DNA from: Succinivibrionaceae bacterium
GTDB lineage: Bacteria > Pseudomonadota > Gammaproteobacteria > Enterobacterales > Succinivibrionaceae
Assembly (NCBI GenBank): GCA_016284235.1
Contig: JAEEOK010000094.1
Span: 1-42,719 of the forward strand
Direction of reading: 5' to 3'
DNA length: 42,719 nucleotides
Shown here: positions 25,762 to 34,039 of the stretch, one piece after another
Position numbering within the stretch: position 1 is the stretch's first letter
Layout of the letters: the number at the start of each line of letters is the position of its first letter
Program-made: the position numbers and the translations under genes
The notes under the pieces: generated by a model
Told to the model about the DNA's origin: nothing
The model's input: the letters and a program-made list of their open reading frames with translations, nothing else
Database searches by the model: none

Positions 25762-26481
25762 ATGGCAAGCAAAAAAGCAGAAAAAAGAATAATAACGACT
25801 GAGGATATTTTACTTAAACTATGTCACTCTGTTACTTCTGTTCTGACAGAAGCAACGCACCATGAAATCAATTATTCTTCCATGGCTCAGCGCATTTCCA
25901 AGACTTGTTTACGACCAGATATCGGTTGTTTTGTTTTGTTTGATGGAGCCTTTTCAGGTCTTGTCGTTATTAATTTTACAGCAGAAGCCGCAATGGAGGT
26001 GTACTCCAATTATCTTCTTAACATGGGAATGTCCGAGGATGAACTTGCCAAAGTATACACATCTGATGAGGTTGGCAATGTGATGGGTGAGCTTATGAAT
26101 CAGATTCTTGGCGACTTTACCAAGAAAGTAAGTCAGGAACTTCAGTCTTCAATAACGCAGTCACAGCCTAAAATGCTCACTCTTAATCGCCAGGTTCGCA
26201 TATCTGTTGATACTGATTTGGTTAAACCGCAGTCGCGCCGTGTGTCATTTTATACTGAAAAGAACAATATCTTTTACATGGAACTTTCCATGGATTATAC
26301 CGAGTTTATTAAACTGAGAGACTTTGATTCGCCGGAGGAGATTGATCCGGATTCTCTTATTGAAAGCGTTAACAACGGCACTGTGGAGGCTGAAAGACAG
26401 CAGCATATCGCAGACACTAAAAAAGATGATGAATTAAGCAATGAGGAGCAGGATGATTTGCTGGCGGCTCTGGGTCTCTAG
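25762..26481 (+). CDS. DUF3334 family protein
   Basis: The protein of about 239 residues matches the DUF3334 family known from Vibrio, Shewanella and relatives. Conserved stretches are TTEDILLKLCHSVTSVL, SKTCLRPDIGCFVLFDGAF, SGLVVINFTAEAAMEVY, SDEVGNVMGELMNQILGDF and QPKMLTLNRQVRISVDTD. The layout (DEVGNVMGELMNQILG) resembles CheX/CheC-type domains, which hints at a chemotaxis- or signalling-linked role, but no function is established. I chose the ATG at 25762 with TGAGG six bases upstream; the frame could extend to a TTG at 25750. The C-terminus is acidic. Confidence 0.85.
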   Translation: MASKKAEKRIITTEDILLKLCHSVTSVLTEATHHEINYSSMAQRISKTCLRPDIGCFVLFDGAFSGLVVINFTAEAAMEVYSNYLLNMGMSEDELAKVYTSDEVGNVMGELMNQILGDFTKKVSQELQSSITQSQPKMLTLNRQVRISVDTDLVKPQSRRVSFYTEKNNIFYMELSMDYTEFIKLRDFDSPEEIDPDSLIESVNNGTVEAERQQHIADTKKDDELSNEEQDDLLAALGL

Positions 26482-26596
26482 TTTAGGTATGCGTCTGTGC
26501 AGATTTTAGATAGCGACGGCGCCGGAGAGAGATGTTTATGATGGAATAGCATCTGGCTGGAGTAATTTAAGTATTGTGCATGACTGCTCCGCTGAT

Positions 26597-26626
26597 TTGC
26601 AGTTTTCTCTGTAATTAGTTTATAAT
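26597..26626 (+). promoter_or_regulatory. Candidate promoter with perfect TATAAT
   Basis: TTGCAG (26597-26602), an 18-base spacer and TATAAT (26621-26626) precede a terminator-like hairpin by about 50 bases. The start of transcription would be near 26633. Confidence 0.45.
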
Positions 26627-26632
26627 TGACGT

Positions 26633-26724
26633 CCTTTCATAATTGAAGTTTTAGTATTCAGTTTGGCAAAACTGTGTTCGGTGCAAAATCATTCTCTAAG
26701 ATTGGTTTTGTGCCGATTTTCTTT
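26633..26724 (+). ncRNA. Candidate small RNA or potF leader
   Basis: The predicted transcript starts after the TATAAT at 26621. It ends in a 12-bp stem with three G-U pairs (26679-26690 with 26704-26715), followed by ATTTTCTTTT. That gives an RNA of about 90 nt with no ORF. It could be an independent sRNA or a premature-termination leader 150 bases upstream of potF. No known RNA family is recognised. The rest of the 26482-26872 gap shows nothing else. Confidence 0.35.
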
Positions 26725-26872
26725 TGGAACTGGTGATAAAACATTAGTTCGTTCTCATTTTTTTTTAAATTAATAATGACATTGGTGTGCATTAGTCCCA
26801 TAATTATCTTGAACAGAAATATTTATGTTTCTGCGCGTGTTTGGAATTTTTCTTATCGAGATTGGAAAAAAT

Positions 26873-27979
26873 ATGAAAAAGTCACTTAAAAAATCAAGTA
26901 TTACGGTACTCTGTGCTTCTTGTCTGATGTCCATGCTGTCAGTGGCGGGAGCGGAAGAAACCTTGAACGTGTATAACTGGAACGATTACGAGGCTCCTGA
27001 TACTGTTTCCAATTTTGAAAAACAGACAAATATCAAGGTCACCACTGACTATTTTGATACTAACGAGGTTCTTGAAGCGAAGCTTCTTGCTGGCAAATCC
27101 GGTTACGATATTGTTGTTCCTGGTTCTGATTTCCTCTCAAGGCAGATTAAGGCTGGCGTTTTTCACAAACTTGATAAAAGCAAAATTCCTAATCTGTCAA
27201 AACTTGATCCGGTGAGAATGAAAATGCTTGCAGAGCTGGATCCAAACAATGAACATGCAGTGCCATATCAGCAGGGCACAACAGGTATTGGATTCAATGT
27301 AGATAAGGTCAAGGAGGCCTTTGGCGAGGATTATAAAATTGATTCATGGGATTTTGTTTTTAAGCCTGAGAATATTTCTAAATTGAAGGGCTGCGGCGTT
27401 GCAGTTATGAATAATCCAACCGAGATTTTTGCTACTGCGCTCAATTATTTAAAGCTTGATCCTAATTCCACTAATCCAAAGGATTATGCAGCGGCTGCTA
27501 AGCTGTTGCTCACTATACGTCCTTACATAAGATACTTTCATTCATCACAGTATATTGCTGATATAGCAACAGGTGACGTTTGTCTAGTAATAGGCTGGAG
27601 CGGAGATATAATGCAGGGCCGTGATCGTGCAATTGAAGCAAAGAACGGTGTTGTTGTGGATTATGTTGTACCAAAGGAAGGTGCTCTGGTCTGGTATGAC
27701 ATGATGGCTATACCTGCTGATGCTCAGAATATTGAAAATGCGTATAAGTATATAAATTATATTCTTGATCCTAAAGTGATTGCTGATATTTCCAACTATA
27801 CTTCATACAGCAATGTGGTTACAGAATCAACTCAGTATCTGGACGAGGCTTTGGTTTCAAACAAAAATGTTAATATTCCAGAAGATCTGATGCCGAAAAT
27901 GTTTATGATTAAGCCTCACAGTCAACAGATAAACCGCACAATAAATACTTTGTGGACAAAAATTAAGGCTGGTAACTGA
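26873..27979 (+). CDS. potF: Putrescine/polyamine-binding periplasmic protein, PotF-like
   Basis: The mature protein is the substrate-binding part of a polyamine ABC transporter. It tracks E. coli PotF closely: LNVYNWNDYEAPDTVSNFEK, FDTNEVLEAKLLAGKSGYD, SWDFVFKPENISKLKGCGV, RPYIRYFHSSQYI and GDVCLVIGWSGD. I chose the ATG at 26873, which gives a proper signal peptide ending AGA before EETLNVY, with GGA upstream; the frame extends to 26825 without support. The permease and ATPase genes (potGHI) are not adjacent, so this is an orphan binding protein that would have to share a transporter encoded elsewhere. Confidence 0.88.
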   Translation: MKKSLKKSSITVLCASCLMSMLSVAGAEETLNVYNWNDYEAPDTVSNFEKQTNIKVTTDYFDTNEVLEAKLLAGKSGYDIVVPGSDFLSRQIKAGVFHKLDKSKIPNLSKLDPVRMKMLAELDPNNEHAVPYQQGTTGIGFNVDKVKEAFGEDYKIDSWDFVFKPENISKLKGCGVAVMNNPTEIFATALNYLKLDPNSTNPKDYAAAAKLLLTIRPYIRYFHSSQYIADIATGDVCLVIGWSGDIMQGRDRAIEAKNGVVVDYVVPKEGALVWYDMMAIPADAQNIENAYKYINYILDPKVIADISNYTSYSNVVTESTQYLDEALVSNKNVNIPEDLMPKMFMIKPHSQQINRTINTLWTKIKAGN

Positions 27980-28002
27980 TCTTTGATCTGATTGTGAACG
28001 AG

Positions 28003-28036
28003 AGGGACATGAGAAAATTGTGTCCCTTTTGCTTTT
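28003..28036 (+). terminator. Intrinsic terminator of potF
   Basis: AGGGACA pairs with TGTCCCT around an 11-nt loop, followed by TTTTGCTTTTT. It lies about 25 bases after the potF stop. Confidence 0.8.
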
Positions 28037-28210
28037 TGGCAGTCTGCAGAATTAACAGCCTGAAAAAGATCTGCTGTCTGCTCCATAATAAATATCTTTC
28101 GAGTCTTTTTTCAGATGCAAAGCGAAGTCGGCATTTAGCCGGGTTATTATCGACAGTCAGATAAAATTAGGTAATGAGACTGATGGAAAGCATCAGTTTC
28201 TTGCTATCCT

Positions 28211-28299
28211 GCCGTCATTGGACAGAAGTTGGTTAAAAAACAAACACCGAGTTTTCATAAGGAAGAAATAATTAAGAAATTTTACTGTCCAATGACGGC
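28211..28299. repeat. Perfect 15-bp inverted repeat with 59-bp interior
   Basis: GCCGTCATTGGACAG at 28211-28225 is repeated exactly in inverted orientation at 28285-28299. The right arm ends 14 bases before the stop of the minus-strand MFS gene. The interior is AT-rich and has no ORF of its own. Possibilities are a miniature mobile element, a paired binding site or a long-loop terminator; no target-site duplication is evident. Confidence 0.75.
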
Positions 28300-28312
28300 T
28301 CCTGCATCGCAA

Positions 28313-29509
28313 TCATTTTTTTACAGAAGCGTCAGGGATCAGGTAACTTACAATCATGCCACAGCAGGCACATCCGGCAATAATCCAGAAAGTTGCAATA
28401 AGTCCGTATATATCTCCGATTCTTCCAAGGATTGGTGCAGTAATTCCTCCGAAGCTTACAGCAAGACCTACGGTGATCCCGGATGCCAGACCGGTATGAT
28501 TGCACAGAAATCTCTGACCTATTGCCATCATAGGGGCAGAGGTTGCGTAAAGGAAAAATGCTATAGGTACTATAAGAGCAATATTGACGTACTCATTCTG
28601 AATACAGCAGAAGGCAATAAACAGCGGGCTTATTACAGTAAGTGCATAGCTGAACACCCTGTTTACGCCTATCTTATCTGCAAGAAATCCTCCGCACAGC
28701 GTTGCTATGGCTCCCATTGCTGCAACTACGCTCAGCACTGTGTTTCCTGCCTGAACTGTCTGCCCCAGAATTTTAACCCAGAATACAGGTATGAATGTAT
28801 TGATGGCAAAGAATATTGTTGCTCTGAAAAAAATAGCGACAGTGAGGATCAGAAATGCTCCCACTCTTTCTTTTTCTGCTTTTCCCTGTTCCTTTGAATG
28901 GGTTATGTGTCTTTTCTCTTTTCTCAGTGCATGTGTGAATTTTGGATTCATGAATAAGAGCAGGCAGGTTACGGCAATTCCAGGAACAAACAGAATGGCA
29001 GTGCCTTCTGGACCCCAGAAAGTCATGGCTATTGTAACAAGTACCGGACCTGTGGCAAAACCGATGTTGCCGCCCACGTAAAACAGACTAAGTCCCCTTC
29101 CAAGATGATCTGATGAAACAACGGCATGAGCTGTTTTTCCTCCTGCCGGATGAAATATGGCAATTCCTATACCGCTGAGCAGTGAACACAGCATCATTGC
29201 GTCATGTGACTGGACAAAGCCGATGGCACCAGTGCTTATGGATGCTATTATGATCCCCGCAATCATGAGCCATGGTCTCGGGTATCTATCTGAAATGTAT
29301 CCTACGAGAGGCTGAACTACAGAAGAAACAAGATTAGATGCAAAAACAAACCATGCTATGCTTTCAAATGTTGTAAGCACTCCCTGGAAGTATAAAAATG
29401 CAAGAATAGCTGGCAGCGCACCTTGGTTCATGTCGCAGCATGTATGTCCGATGAGAAGAAAATACGGATCGTAGTTTTTACGATAAAATATGTTAGTATG
29501 TGTATGCAA
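28313..29509 (-). CDS. MFS transporter, fosmidomycin-resistance (Fsr)-like
   Basis: The 398-residue inner-membrane protein has 12 hydrophobic segments of the major facilitator superfamily. The N-terminal GHTCCDMNQGALPAILAFL and VQPLVGYISDRYPRPW are typical of the Fsr branch of drug exporters, and GIAIFHPAGGKTAHAV and GNIGFATGPVLV follow. A central loop rich in Lys and Glu divides the two halves. The start is uncertain: the frame opens with TTG at 29509 without a good ribosome site, and no ATG precedes the conserved first helix. The substrate is not known; Fsr homologues can also carry other small molecules. Confidence 0.83.
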   Translation of the reverse strand: MHTHTNIFYRKNYDPYFLLIGHTCCDMNQGALPAILAFLYFQGVLTTFESIAWFVFASNLVSSVVQPLVGYISDRYPRPWLMIAGIIIASISTGAIGFVQSHDAMMLCSLLSGIGIAIFHPAGGKTAHAVVSSDHLGRGLSLFYVGGNIGFATGPVLVTIAMTFWGPEGTAILFVPGIAVTCLLLFMNPKFTHALRKEKRHITHSKEQGKAEKERVGAFLILTVAIFFRATIFFAINTFIPVFWVKILGQTVQAGNTVLSVVAAMGAIATLCGGFLADKIGVNRVFSYALTVISPLFIAFCCIQNEYVNIALIVPIAFFLYATSAPMMAIGQRFLCNHTGLASGITVGLAVSFGGITAPILGRIGDIYGLIATFWIIAGCACCGMIVSYLIPDASVKK

Positions 29510-29678
29510 TTCAAAAGAGCCTTTTGTATTTTTAATAATTCAGAGGATCGATTAACAGTAGCATAAAAGGCAATGGCGAATAAAGAGTTTTGTTTGATTT
29601 AACGCTGAAATACGCACATGTGATTGAAGTTATTGGCTTTAGAGTCCTATTTTTTTTGATTATATCAATAGGTTGATT

Positions 29679-30362
29679 ATGTATAATTTCAAAAATGTTA
29701 AATTTATGATGAGTGCTCCGGATAAATCATTTCTACCTGCAGACGAGGGTTGTGAAATAGCTTTTGTCGGAAGATCAAACGCAGGTAAATCATCAGCTCT
29801 AAATGCTTTGACTGAAAACAAGCATCTTGCTAAAACGAGTAAAACCCCCGGAAGAACACAGATGATTAATCTTTTTGAACTTGAACCGGGTAAACGACTT
29901 GTTGATTTACCAGGGTATGGTTATGCAAAGGTTCCAATGGCTCTTAAGAAAAAGTGGCAGGCTTCTCTTAACGATTATCTTGCTTCCCGTAAATGTTTGA
30001 AGGGACTTGTTGTGGTGATGGATATAAGGAATCCTTTGACAACTCTTGATCGCCAAATCATTGACTGGTCTATAGGTTGTCAGCTTCCAACTCTGCTACT
30101 GCTGACTAAGGCTGATAAACTTAATCAGTCGCCACGCTCTCTAGCAGTTAAGAATGTGAAATTTGCTCTGCAGGAATTTGAAGATCATGAAATGTATGTT
30201 CAAGTAATGCCTTTTTCTTCGGTCAACCTTTCTATAGGATTAAAAAGTTTCAGAGAACTCATGGAGTTATGGTTTGATCGTAACGAGAATTCAGCAAGTC
30301 AGGGAATTGTAGATGATGTAAAAATTACGACAGATGATTCAGTTGACGGAAAAAATGTTTAA
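29679..30362 (+). CDS. engB: Ribosome biogenesis GTPase EngB (YsxC/YihA)
   Basis: EngB is an essential small GTPase for 50S subunit assembly. The product of about 227 residues has G1 [14 protein letters not shown] (residues 31-44), G2 in [16 protein letters not shown]3 [11 protein letters not shown]4 TKADKL and G5 MPFSSVN. The ATG at 29679 has AGG at suitable spacing; a TTG six bases upstream is also in frame. The C-terminal tail of about 30 acidic residues is longer than in E. coli. It is followed by a strong terminator and is divergent from the MFS gene. Confidence 0.95.
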   Translation: MYNFKNVKFMMSAPDKSFLPADEGCEIAFVGRSNAGKSSALNALTENKHLAKTSKTPGRTQMINLFELEPGKRLVDLPGYGYAKVPMALKKKWQASLNDYLASRKCLKGLVVVMDIRNPLTTLDRQIIDWSIGCQLPTLLLLTKADKLNQSPRSLAVKNVKFALQEFEDHEMYVQVMPFSSVNLSIGLKSFRELMELWFDRNENSASQGIVDDVKITTDDSVDGKNV

Positions 30363-30491
30363 TTCGGACTCTTTGGCTTAAAAGTTTATCTGAAATTAGA
30401 TCTGAGCCGCATAATTCGAAGTTTTTTTACTATTCGTTGAACTTTTATTCATTTTAGCACTCAAACAAAGTAGAAATTGGACTTCCTGCAT

Positions 30492-30527
30492 AACCGCTTA
30501 ATTTATTAGGCGGTTTTGATTTTTTTA
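30492..30527 (+). terminator. Intrinsic terminator of engB
   Basis: A 10-bp stem (AACCGCTTAA with TTAGGCGGTT, one G-U pair) and a TTTA loop are followed by TTGATTTTTTT. It separates engB from the convergent secretion cluster. Read from the other strand it has no T-run, so no clear terminator is seen for the minus-strand cluster. Confidence 0.88.
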
Positions 30528-30587
30528 TATGTTACTTTTGTGAAATATTAAAGACTCAGTAAACTCTTTTGTTTTTATATGCCGTAT

Positions 30588-31262
30588 CTACCCGAGGTCT
30601 ATTTTGCTACCGTTAATCTGAACTGTTCCTTTTGAGTTAAGAATGTATTTTTGTGCTGTTACGGATGATGAGCCATCTACAGTTAACTGATCTGCTCCGT
30701 AATGCCTGTTTGCTGTTCTGAAGACAGTTTCCTTGAGTGTTTGGCTTGTTACGATTCTAGTGCCCGTTTCTTCGTGGTGTGTACGGCTTTGCATAGACAT
30801 TACATCAGTCTGCATTTCAATGTTCTGACTTGTTGTGACTGATTTTACTGCATTGATCTGAATTTCTCTCGAATTCATTTCTATGCCCTTAGCCAGAATT
30901 TCTATATCGTCGGAACTCATTACAGATATTCTTTCGGGGAGAGTAATTGTTCTGCTAGTTTCAGAGCCTGATTCCAGTATCTGAGTAGCATATATCGTGT
31001 CATTGTTTACAGCATGACACAAAACTATATCATTGGGTTTTGGATCAAGCAGAAGTGAAAAAGCCTTTATAGCAGAAAAAACACTCTCTTCAATTTTGAT
31101 TATTAATTCATTTGTTTCGTTGTTGTATGATACTACGGTTGCCTGCCATATTCCTGCAGTGAGTTTCTGATGTTCAGGCGGTGTATTGGTAATATTACTT
31201 TGCTCATACAGAACCTTGCTGCCTGTTAAAGTTCTTGATGCTTCTTCAATCATAGTCTTCAT
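30588..31262 (-). CDS. DUF3540-type T6SS-associated protein (second copy)
   Basis: The 224-residue protein has the DUF3540 layout. An N-terminal beta-rich domain contains the motif PKPNDIVLCHAVNNDTIYATQIL. A run of short alternating-hydrophobic strands follows (SSDDIEILAKGIEMNSREIQI), then a tail with FRTANRHYGADQLTVDG ending in QINGSKIDLG. DUF3540 genes occur with vgrG, DUF2169 and DUF4150 genes in T6SS cargo modules, with no established biochemical role. It is paralogous to the next gene upstream and is the last gene of the cluster. The first ATG is used, although Met4 is also possible. Confidence 0.75.
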   Translation of the reverse strand: MKTMIEEASRTLTGSKVLYEQSNITNTPPEHQKLTAGIWQATVVSYNNETNELIIKIEESVFSAIKAFSLLLDPKPNDIVLCHAVNNDTIYATQILESGSETSRTITLPERISVMSSDDIEILAKGIEMNSREIQINAVKSVTTSQNIEMQTDVMSMQSRTHHEETGTRIVTSQTLKETVFRTANRHYGADQLTVDGSSSVTAQKYILNSKGTVQINGSKIDLG

Positions 31263-31294
31263 GTGTTTTCTTTATGCTGATTCCTGTCTGTGAA

Positions 31295-31876
31295 TCAGTT
31301 AAGATTCACTTTTTTACCTTTGATCACTGTTTCTTCTGCAGAATATATTTTATGTCTGCCGGTGCTGGTTACACACTGTTTATCAACAGAGTGATCGTTT
31401 GAACCCGTATGTCTCATTGCCAAATTATGAATTCTTTCCCTGAGACAGTCTGTTTTTGTAGTAATCTCTCCAGCTTCGAACTCGGAACTCCTGCTCTTGA
31501 TTCTTGTGTGGGATGAATTCTTTTCTATCAGCTGTTCTGCTGCTTCATAAAAGTTTTTCGAGTTTGCTGCAAAAATCTGTGCATTTAGTTTAATTTTGTC
31601 CGCAGTTATCTGAAGTCGCTGTTTACAAATTACACTTGAGTCGGGAGGAAGCAGAAGAGAAAAAGTCTGTTCCTGCTCGGCTGAACTTAATATTGCCGTG
31701 ATTAAGACGGAATTATTTCCGTATACCAGACATTGAACCAGATCACCGGGACAGGGCTGCAGCAATAATGACATACTCCGCTTTGCTGATGCGTAACTTT
31801 TGTCAACAATAATTTTATAGGAGTTGCTATCTGTAATTTCCTTAATAATGGCTGTTGTGTAAAAAACGTCCTGCAT
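31295..31876 (-). CDS. DUF3540-type T6SS-associated protein (first copy)
   Basis: The 193-residue protein shares the layout of its downstream neighbour. An N-terminal domain contains PCPGDLVQCLVYGNNSVLITAIL, a strand-rich middle follows (KQRLQITADKIKLNAQIF), and the tail contains NLAMRHTGSNDHSVD and ends IKGKKVNLN. This matches the DUF3540 family. The middle strands resemble the needle-like tail of VgrG/gp5 proteins, so a structural role at the T6SS tip is a reasonable inference. About 100 bases separate it from the unknown 353-residue gene. The ribosome site is weak. Confidence 0.75.
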   Translation of the reverse strand: MQDVFYTTAIIKEITDSNSYKIIVDKSYASAKRSMSLLLQPCPGDLVQCLVYGNNSVLITAILSSAEQEQTFSLLLPPDSSVICKQRLQITADKIKLNAQIFAANSKNFYEAAEQLIEKNSSHTRIKSRSSEFEAGEITTKTDCLRERIHNLAMRHTGSNDHSVDKQCVTSTGRHKIYSAEETVIKGKKVNLN

Positions 31877-31982
31877 ATTTCTGACTTCTTAAACCTGTAT
31901 TATGCCGCCCTGCAAGTAAAATAAACAGATGTCAAATAGTGCCAGATCATCGAGGATACTTGCGGCATGATGGTTAAATCTC

Positions 31983-33044
31983 CTATGGTTGTATTGCCAA
32001 TTTCCCGTTTTCATATTGGAGGTTTAATATCTTAATCTTGTTTTGTCCAAATGAGGCTTTTGTGGAAGAATTTGTTATATCAACGTTATTTTCTGATAGG
32101 ATTATCTTCAGCGTATCCTGTTTTATCCTTATACAGTCATTGTTGATAGTTATACTGCTGTTTCCGTTTTTCATTTCAATCTGGTTTGGATCTATTGTTA
32201 TTTTGGAATCTGGCACCTCAACAGTTATATCGCTGTCAGCTTGGATGGTTACAGATCCGCTACTACTTTCGTCTAAAGTAATATTTGAGTTTTTGGAACT
32301 GACATTTATGCCAAGCATGCTCTCGTATTTAGCATCATGGGTTGCAACTACCAGTATATCCGCATCCATTCCTTCAGCTGCATCGTTTGCATCTTTGTTT
32401 TTGCTGGAATTTTTGGATTTGAGGATCTGTTCAACAGTGCCGTAAATTGCAAGCCCCACTGCAGGAAGCAGGGAAGCTGTTATGGCTGCTGTTGTGTATC
32501 CGGCTGGATTTGGATTCTGTGCCCCGGTGTAAGATGCTGCAGCAATGGAGTTGGCAACTCCTATGGCAGTACAGACAGCTGTAGTAATCTGATCTAATGC
32601 TCTGACAACCTGTTTTGAAGTCGGGGGTGATGACGTGGAGAAGGTTTTATTGAGCGGAGCCTGAAGTGTGGTTCCTCCGTTTGATGATATAACTCCGTTA
32701 TTGGTATATCTGTATTCAGAGCCGAAGATTTTGTCTTTTGAAAAACTTATTTTTTCTGATACAGCGGAAATCTTTTTGCGGCGGTCTTTGCCTGGTATGT
32801 CAGGCTTGTAGTTTATTCCCACCTGAGCGCCGATGATGGTCATGGTTGTACAACTTAAGTCTATTCCTGTTGTAACCGAGCCGGCGTACTGATTGTCTAA
32901 AAGTTTAAAAGCAAATGATGATTCAGAACTAAGGCTGTAGCTTGTTGAAGTGGAAAGGTCTGGCTTCCATTTAACCAGGTTAGTGTTGTTGAAATACGAT
33001 ATAATACCTTTCCCAAAATCGACTACTTTTTCCTTTGGTGACAT
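31983..33044 (-). CDS. Uncharacterised protein in T6SS module (353 aa)
   Basis: Not recognised. The N-terminal part contains SSFAFKLLDNQYAGSVTTG, which recalls SFSFNLLNAQTEAG in the 894-residue neighbour. A long hydrophobic region (about residues 150-210: TAVCTAIGVANSIAAASY, then TAAITASLLPAVGLAIYG) could form a membrane hairpin. A charged Lys/Asn linker follows. The C-terminal 100 residues are short alternating strands (SITINNDCIRIKQDTLKII), like the gp5/VgrG tail. A strong ribosome site (GGAGGGAAG) overlaps the stop of the upstream gene, so the two are co-translated. Possible roles are cargo, a spike accessory or a membrane-active effector; none is proven. Confidence 0.7.
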   Translation of the reverse strand: MSPKEKVVDFGKGIISYFNNTNLVKWKPDLSTSTSYSLSSESSFAFKLLDNQYAGSVTTGIDLSCTTMTIIGAQVGINYKPDIPGKDRRKKISAVSEKISFSKDKIFGSEYRYTNNGVISSNGGTTLQAPLNKTFSTSSPPTSKQVVRALDQITTAVCTAIGVANSIAAASYTGAQNPNPAGYTTAAITASLLPAVGLAIYGTVEQILKSKNSSKNKDANDAAEGMDADILVVATHDAKYESMLGINVSSKNSNITLDESSSGSVTIQADSDITVEVPDSKITIDPNQIEMKNGNSSITINNDCIRIKQDTLKIILSENNVDITNSSTKASFGQNKIKILNLQYENGKLAIQP

Positions 33045-33056
33045 AATCTTCCCTCC

Positions 33057-33881
33057 TCATGTTGTAATTTTTACTTCATTGTATGTAACGCCGGCCTGAG
33101 TTTGAGATACATCCACAAGTGTTATTTCAGCAGGACTTTGACTGTAAAAATCAGAACTGACAATATTTATTTCATTGTTTTTCATTTCTATTTTTGAATT
33201 TTTTACTTTTAATGAAGTCTCGTCTTTCTTCTGTTCTATTGCAACATCACTGCAACTTTGCGTCAGAATCGAATCCTTGTCTAGTTTTAGAAGGTTGGCC
33301 GTAGGGTTAAAATTGTCGGAGGGAGCGTCAGCTGCTGACATTTTTATTGTTCCGCTCTTAAGTGATATGGATACAGAGGAGTTGTCTATTAAAATCGAAC
33401 CCTCTTTGTCGGCGGAGTTTGATGATTTAAACACAACTTTTTTGCTTCCGCTGATTATTATCTTACCCGTCAGAGTTGTCGCCTTAAAATCTCCCTTGGT
33501 TATTGTTGTGTTATTTAATGGGGTACCAAGATTTTGTGTATCACATTCATAACCGGAAAGAAAGGCAATGCGGTTGCTGTGAACAACGAGATTGATCAAA
33601 GACGTTGCGGTATATGATCCATTGCACTGCTTATTGTAAAAGTCAGAGTAGCATGACTGTCTTAATCTTATTTTGCCACAAAAACCGTAGTTGAGTGATA
33701 ATCCGTACAGCGTATCAAAGAGCAGATTTGATGATGACTTTAATCCAAGGAAAAAACTGTTTCCTATGGATCCTGTTGCATCAACCACAACTGTCGAGAT
33801 CTTTGTTGAGTTTTTGGCACTCATTTCCAAAGTTAAATTGTTGTCTATGGTTTTATCTTTCAGACCATCCGTGATACTCAT
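33057..33881 (-). CDS. Uncharacterised beta-rich protein in T6SS module (274 aa)
   Basis: Not recognised. No signal peptide or clear membrane helix is seen. The sequence is Ser/Asn/Lys-rich with many short alternating hydrophobic strands, for example GSILIDNSSVSISLKSGTIK and TSLKVKNSKIEMKNNEINIV, which would suit a beta-helix or gp5-like tail. Several cysteines cluster at about residues 70-110. AGGGGC eight bases before the ATG supports the start. It sits 12 bases before the start of the 353-residue gene and about 160 bases after the 894-residue gene. The shared strand-rich C-terminus suggests all three have related roles. Confidence 0.7.
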   Translation of the reverse strand: MSITDGLKDKTIDNNLTLEMSAKNSTKISTVVVDATGSIGNSFFLGLKSSSNLLFDTLYGLSLNYGFCGKIRLRQSCYSDFYNKQCNGSYTATSLINLVVHSNRIAFLSGYECDTQNLGTPLNNTTITKGDFKATTLTGKIIISGSKKVVFKSSNSADKEGSILIDNSSVSISLKSGTIKMSAADAPSDNFNPTANLLKLDKDSILTQSCSDVAIEQKKDETSLKVKNSKIEMKNNEINIVSSDFYSQSPAEITLVDVSQTQAGVTYNEVKITT

Positions 33882-34039
33882 ATGACTGCCCCTAAAGATT
33901 TAGACGAATTCCAAGAAACCGAGGTTACAAATTTTTGATGTCTCCATTAAAATCATTGCCTTTTCATCAGAAATTCTGTCTCTGTTTTCATCAATACAAA
34001 TTCAGTTATAAGATATAAAAGTTTGGTAGAACTCACTTC

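Noticed and set aside
28229-28897. 222-codon plus-strand frame antisense to the MFS gene
   Set aside because: It is rich in Cys, Tyr and Ser with no family pattern and is explained as the shadow of the well-supported Fsr-like gene.
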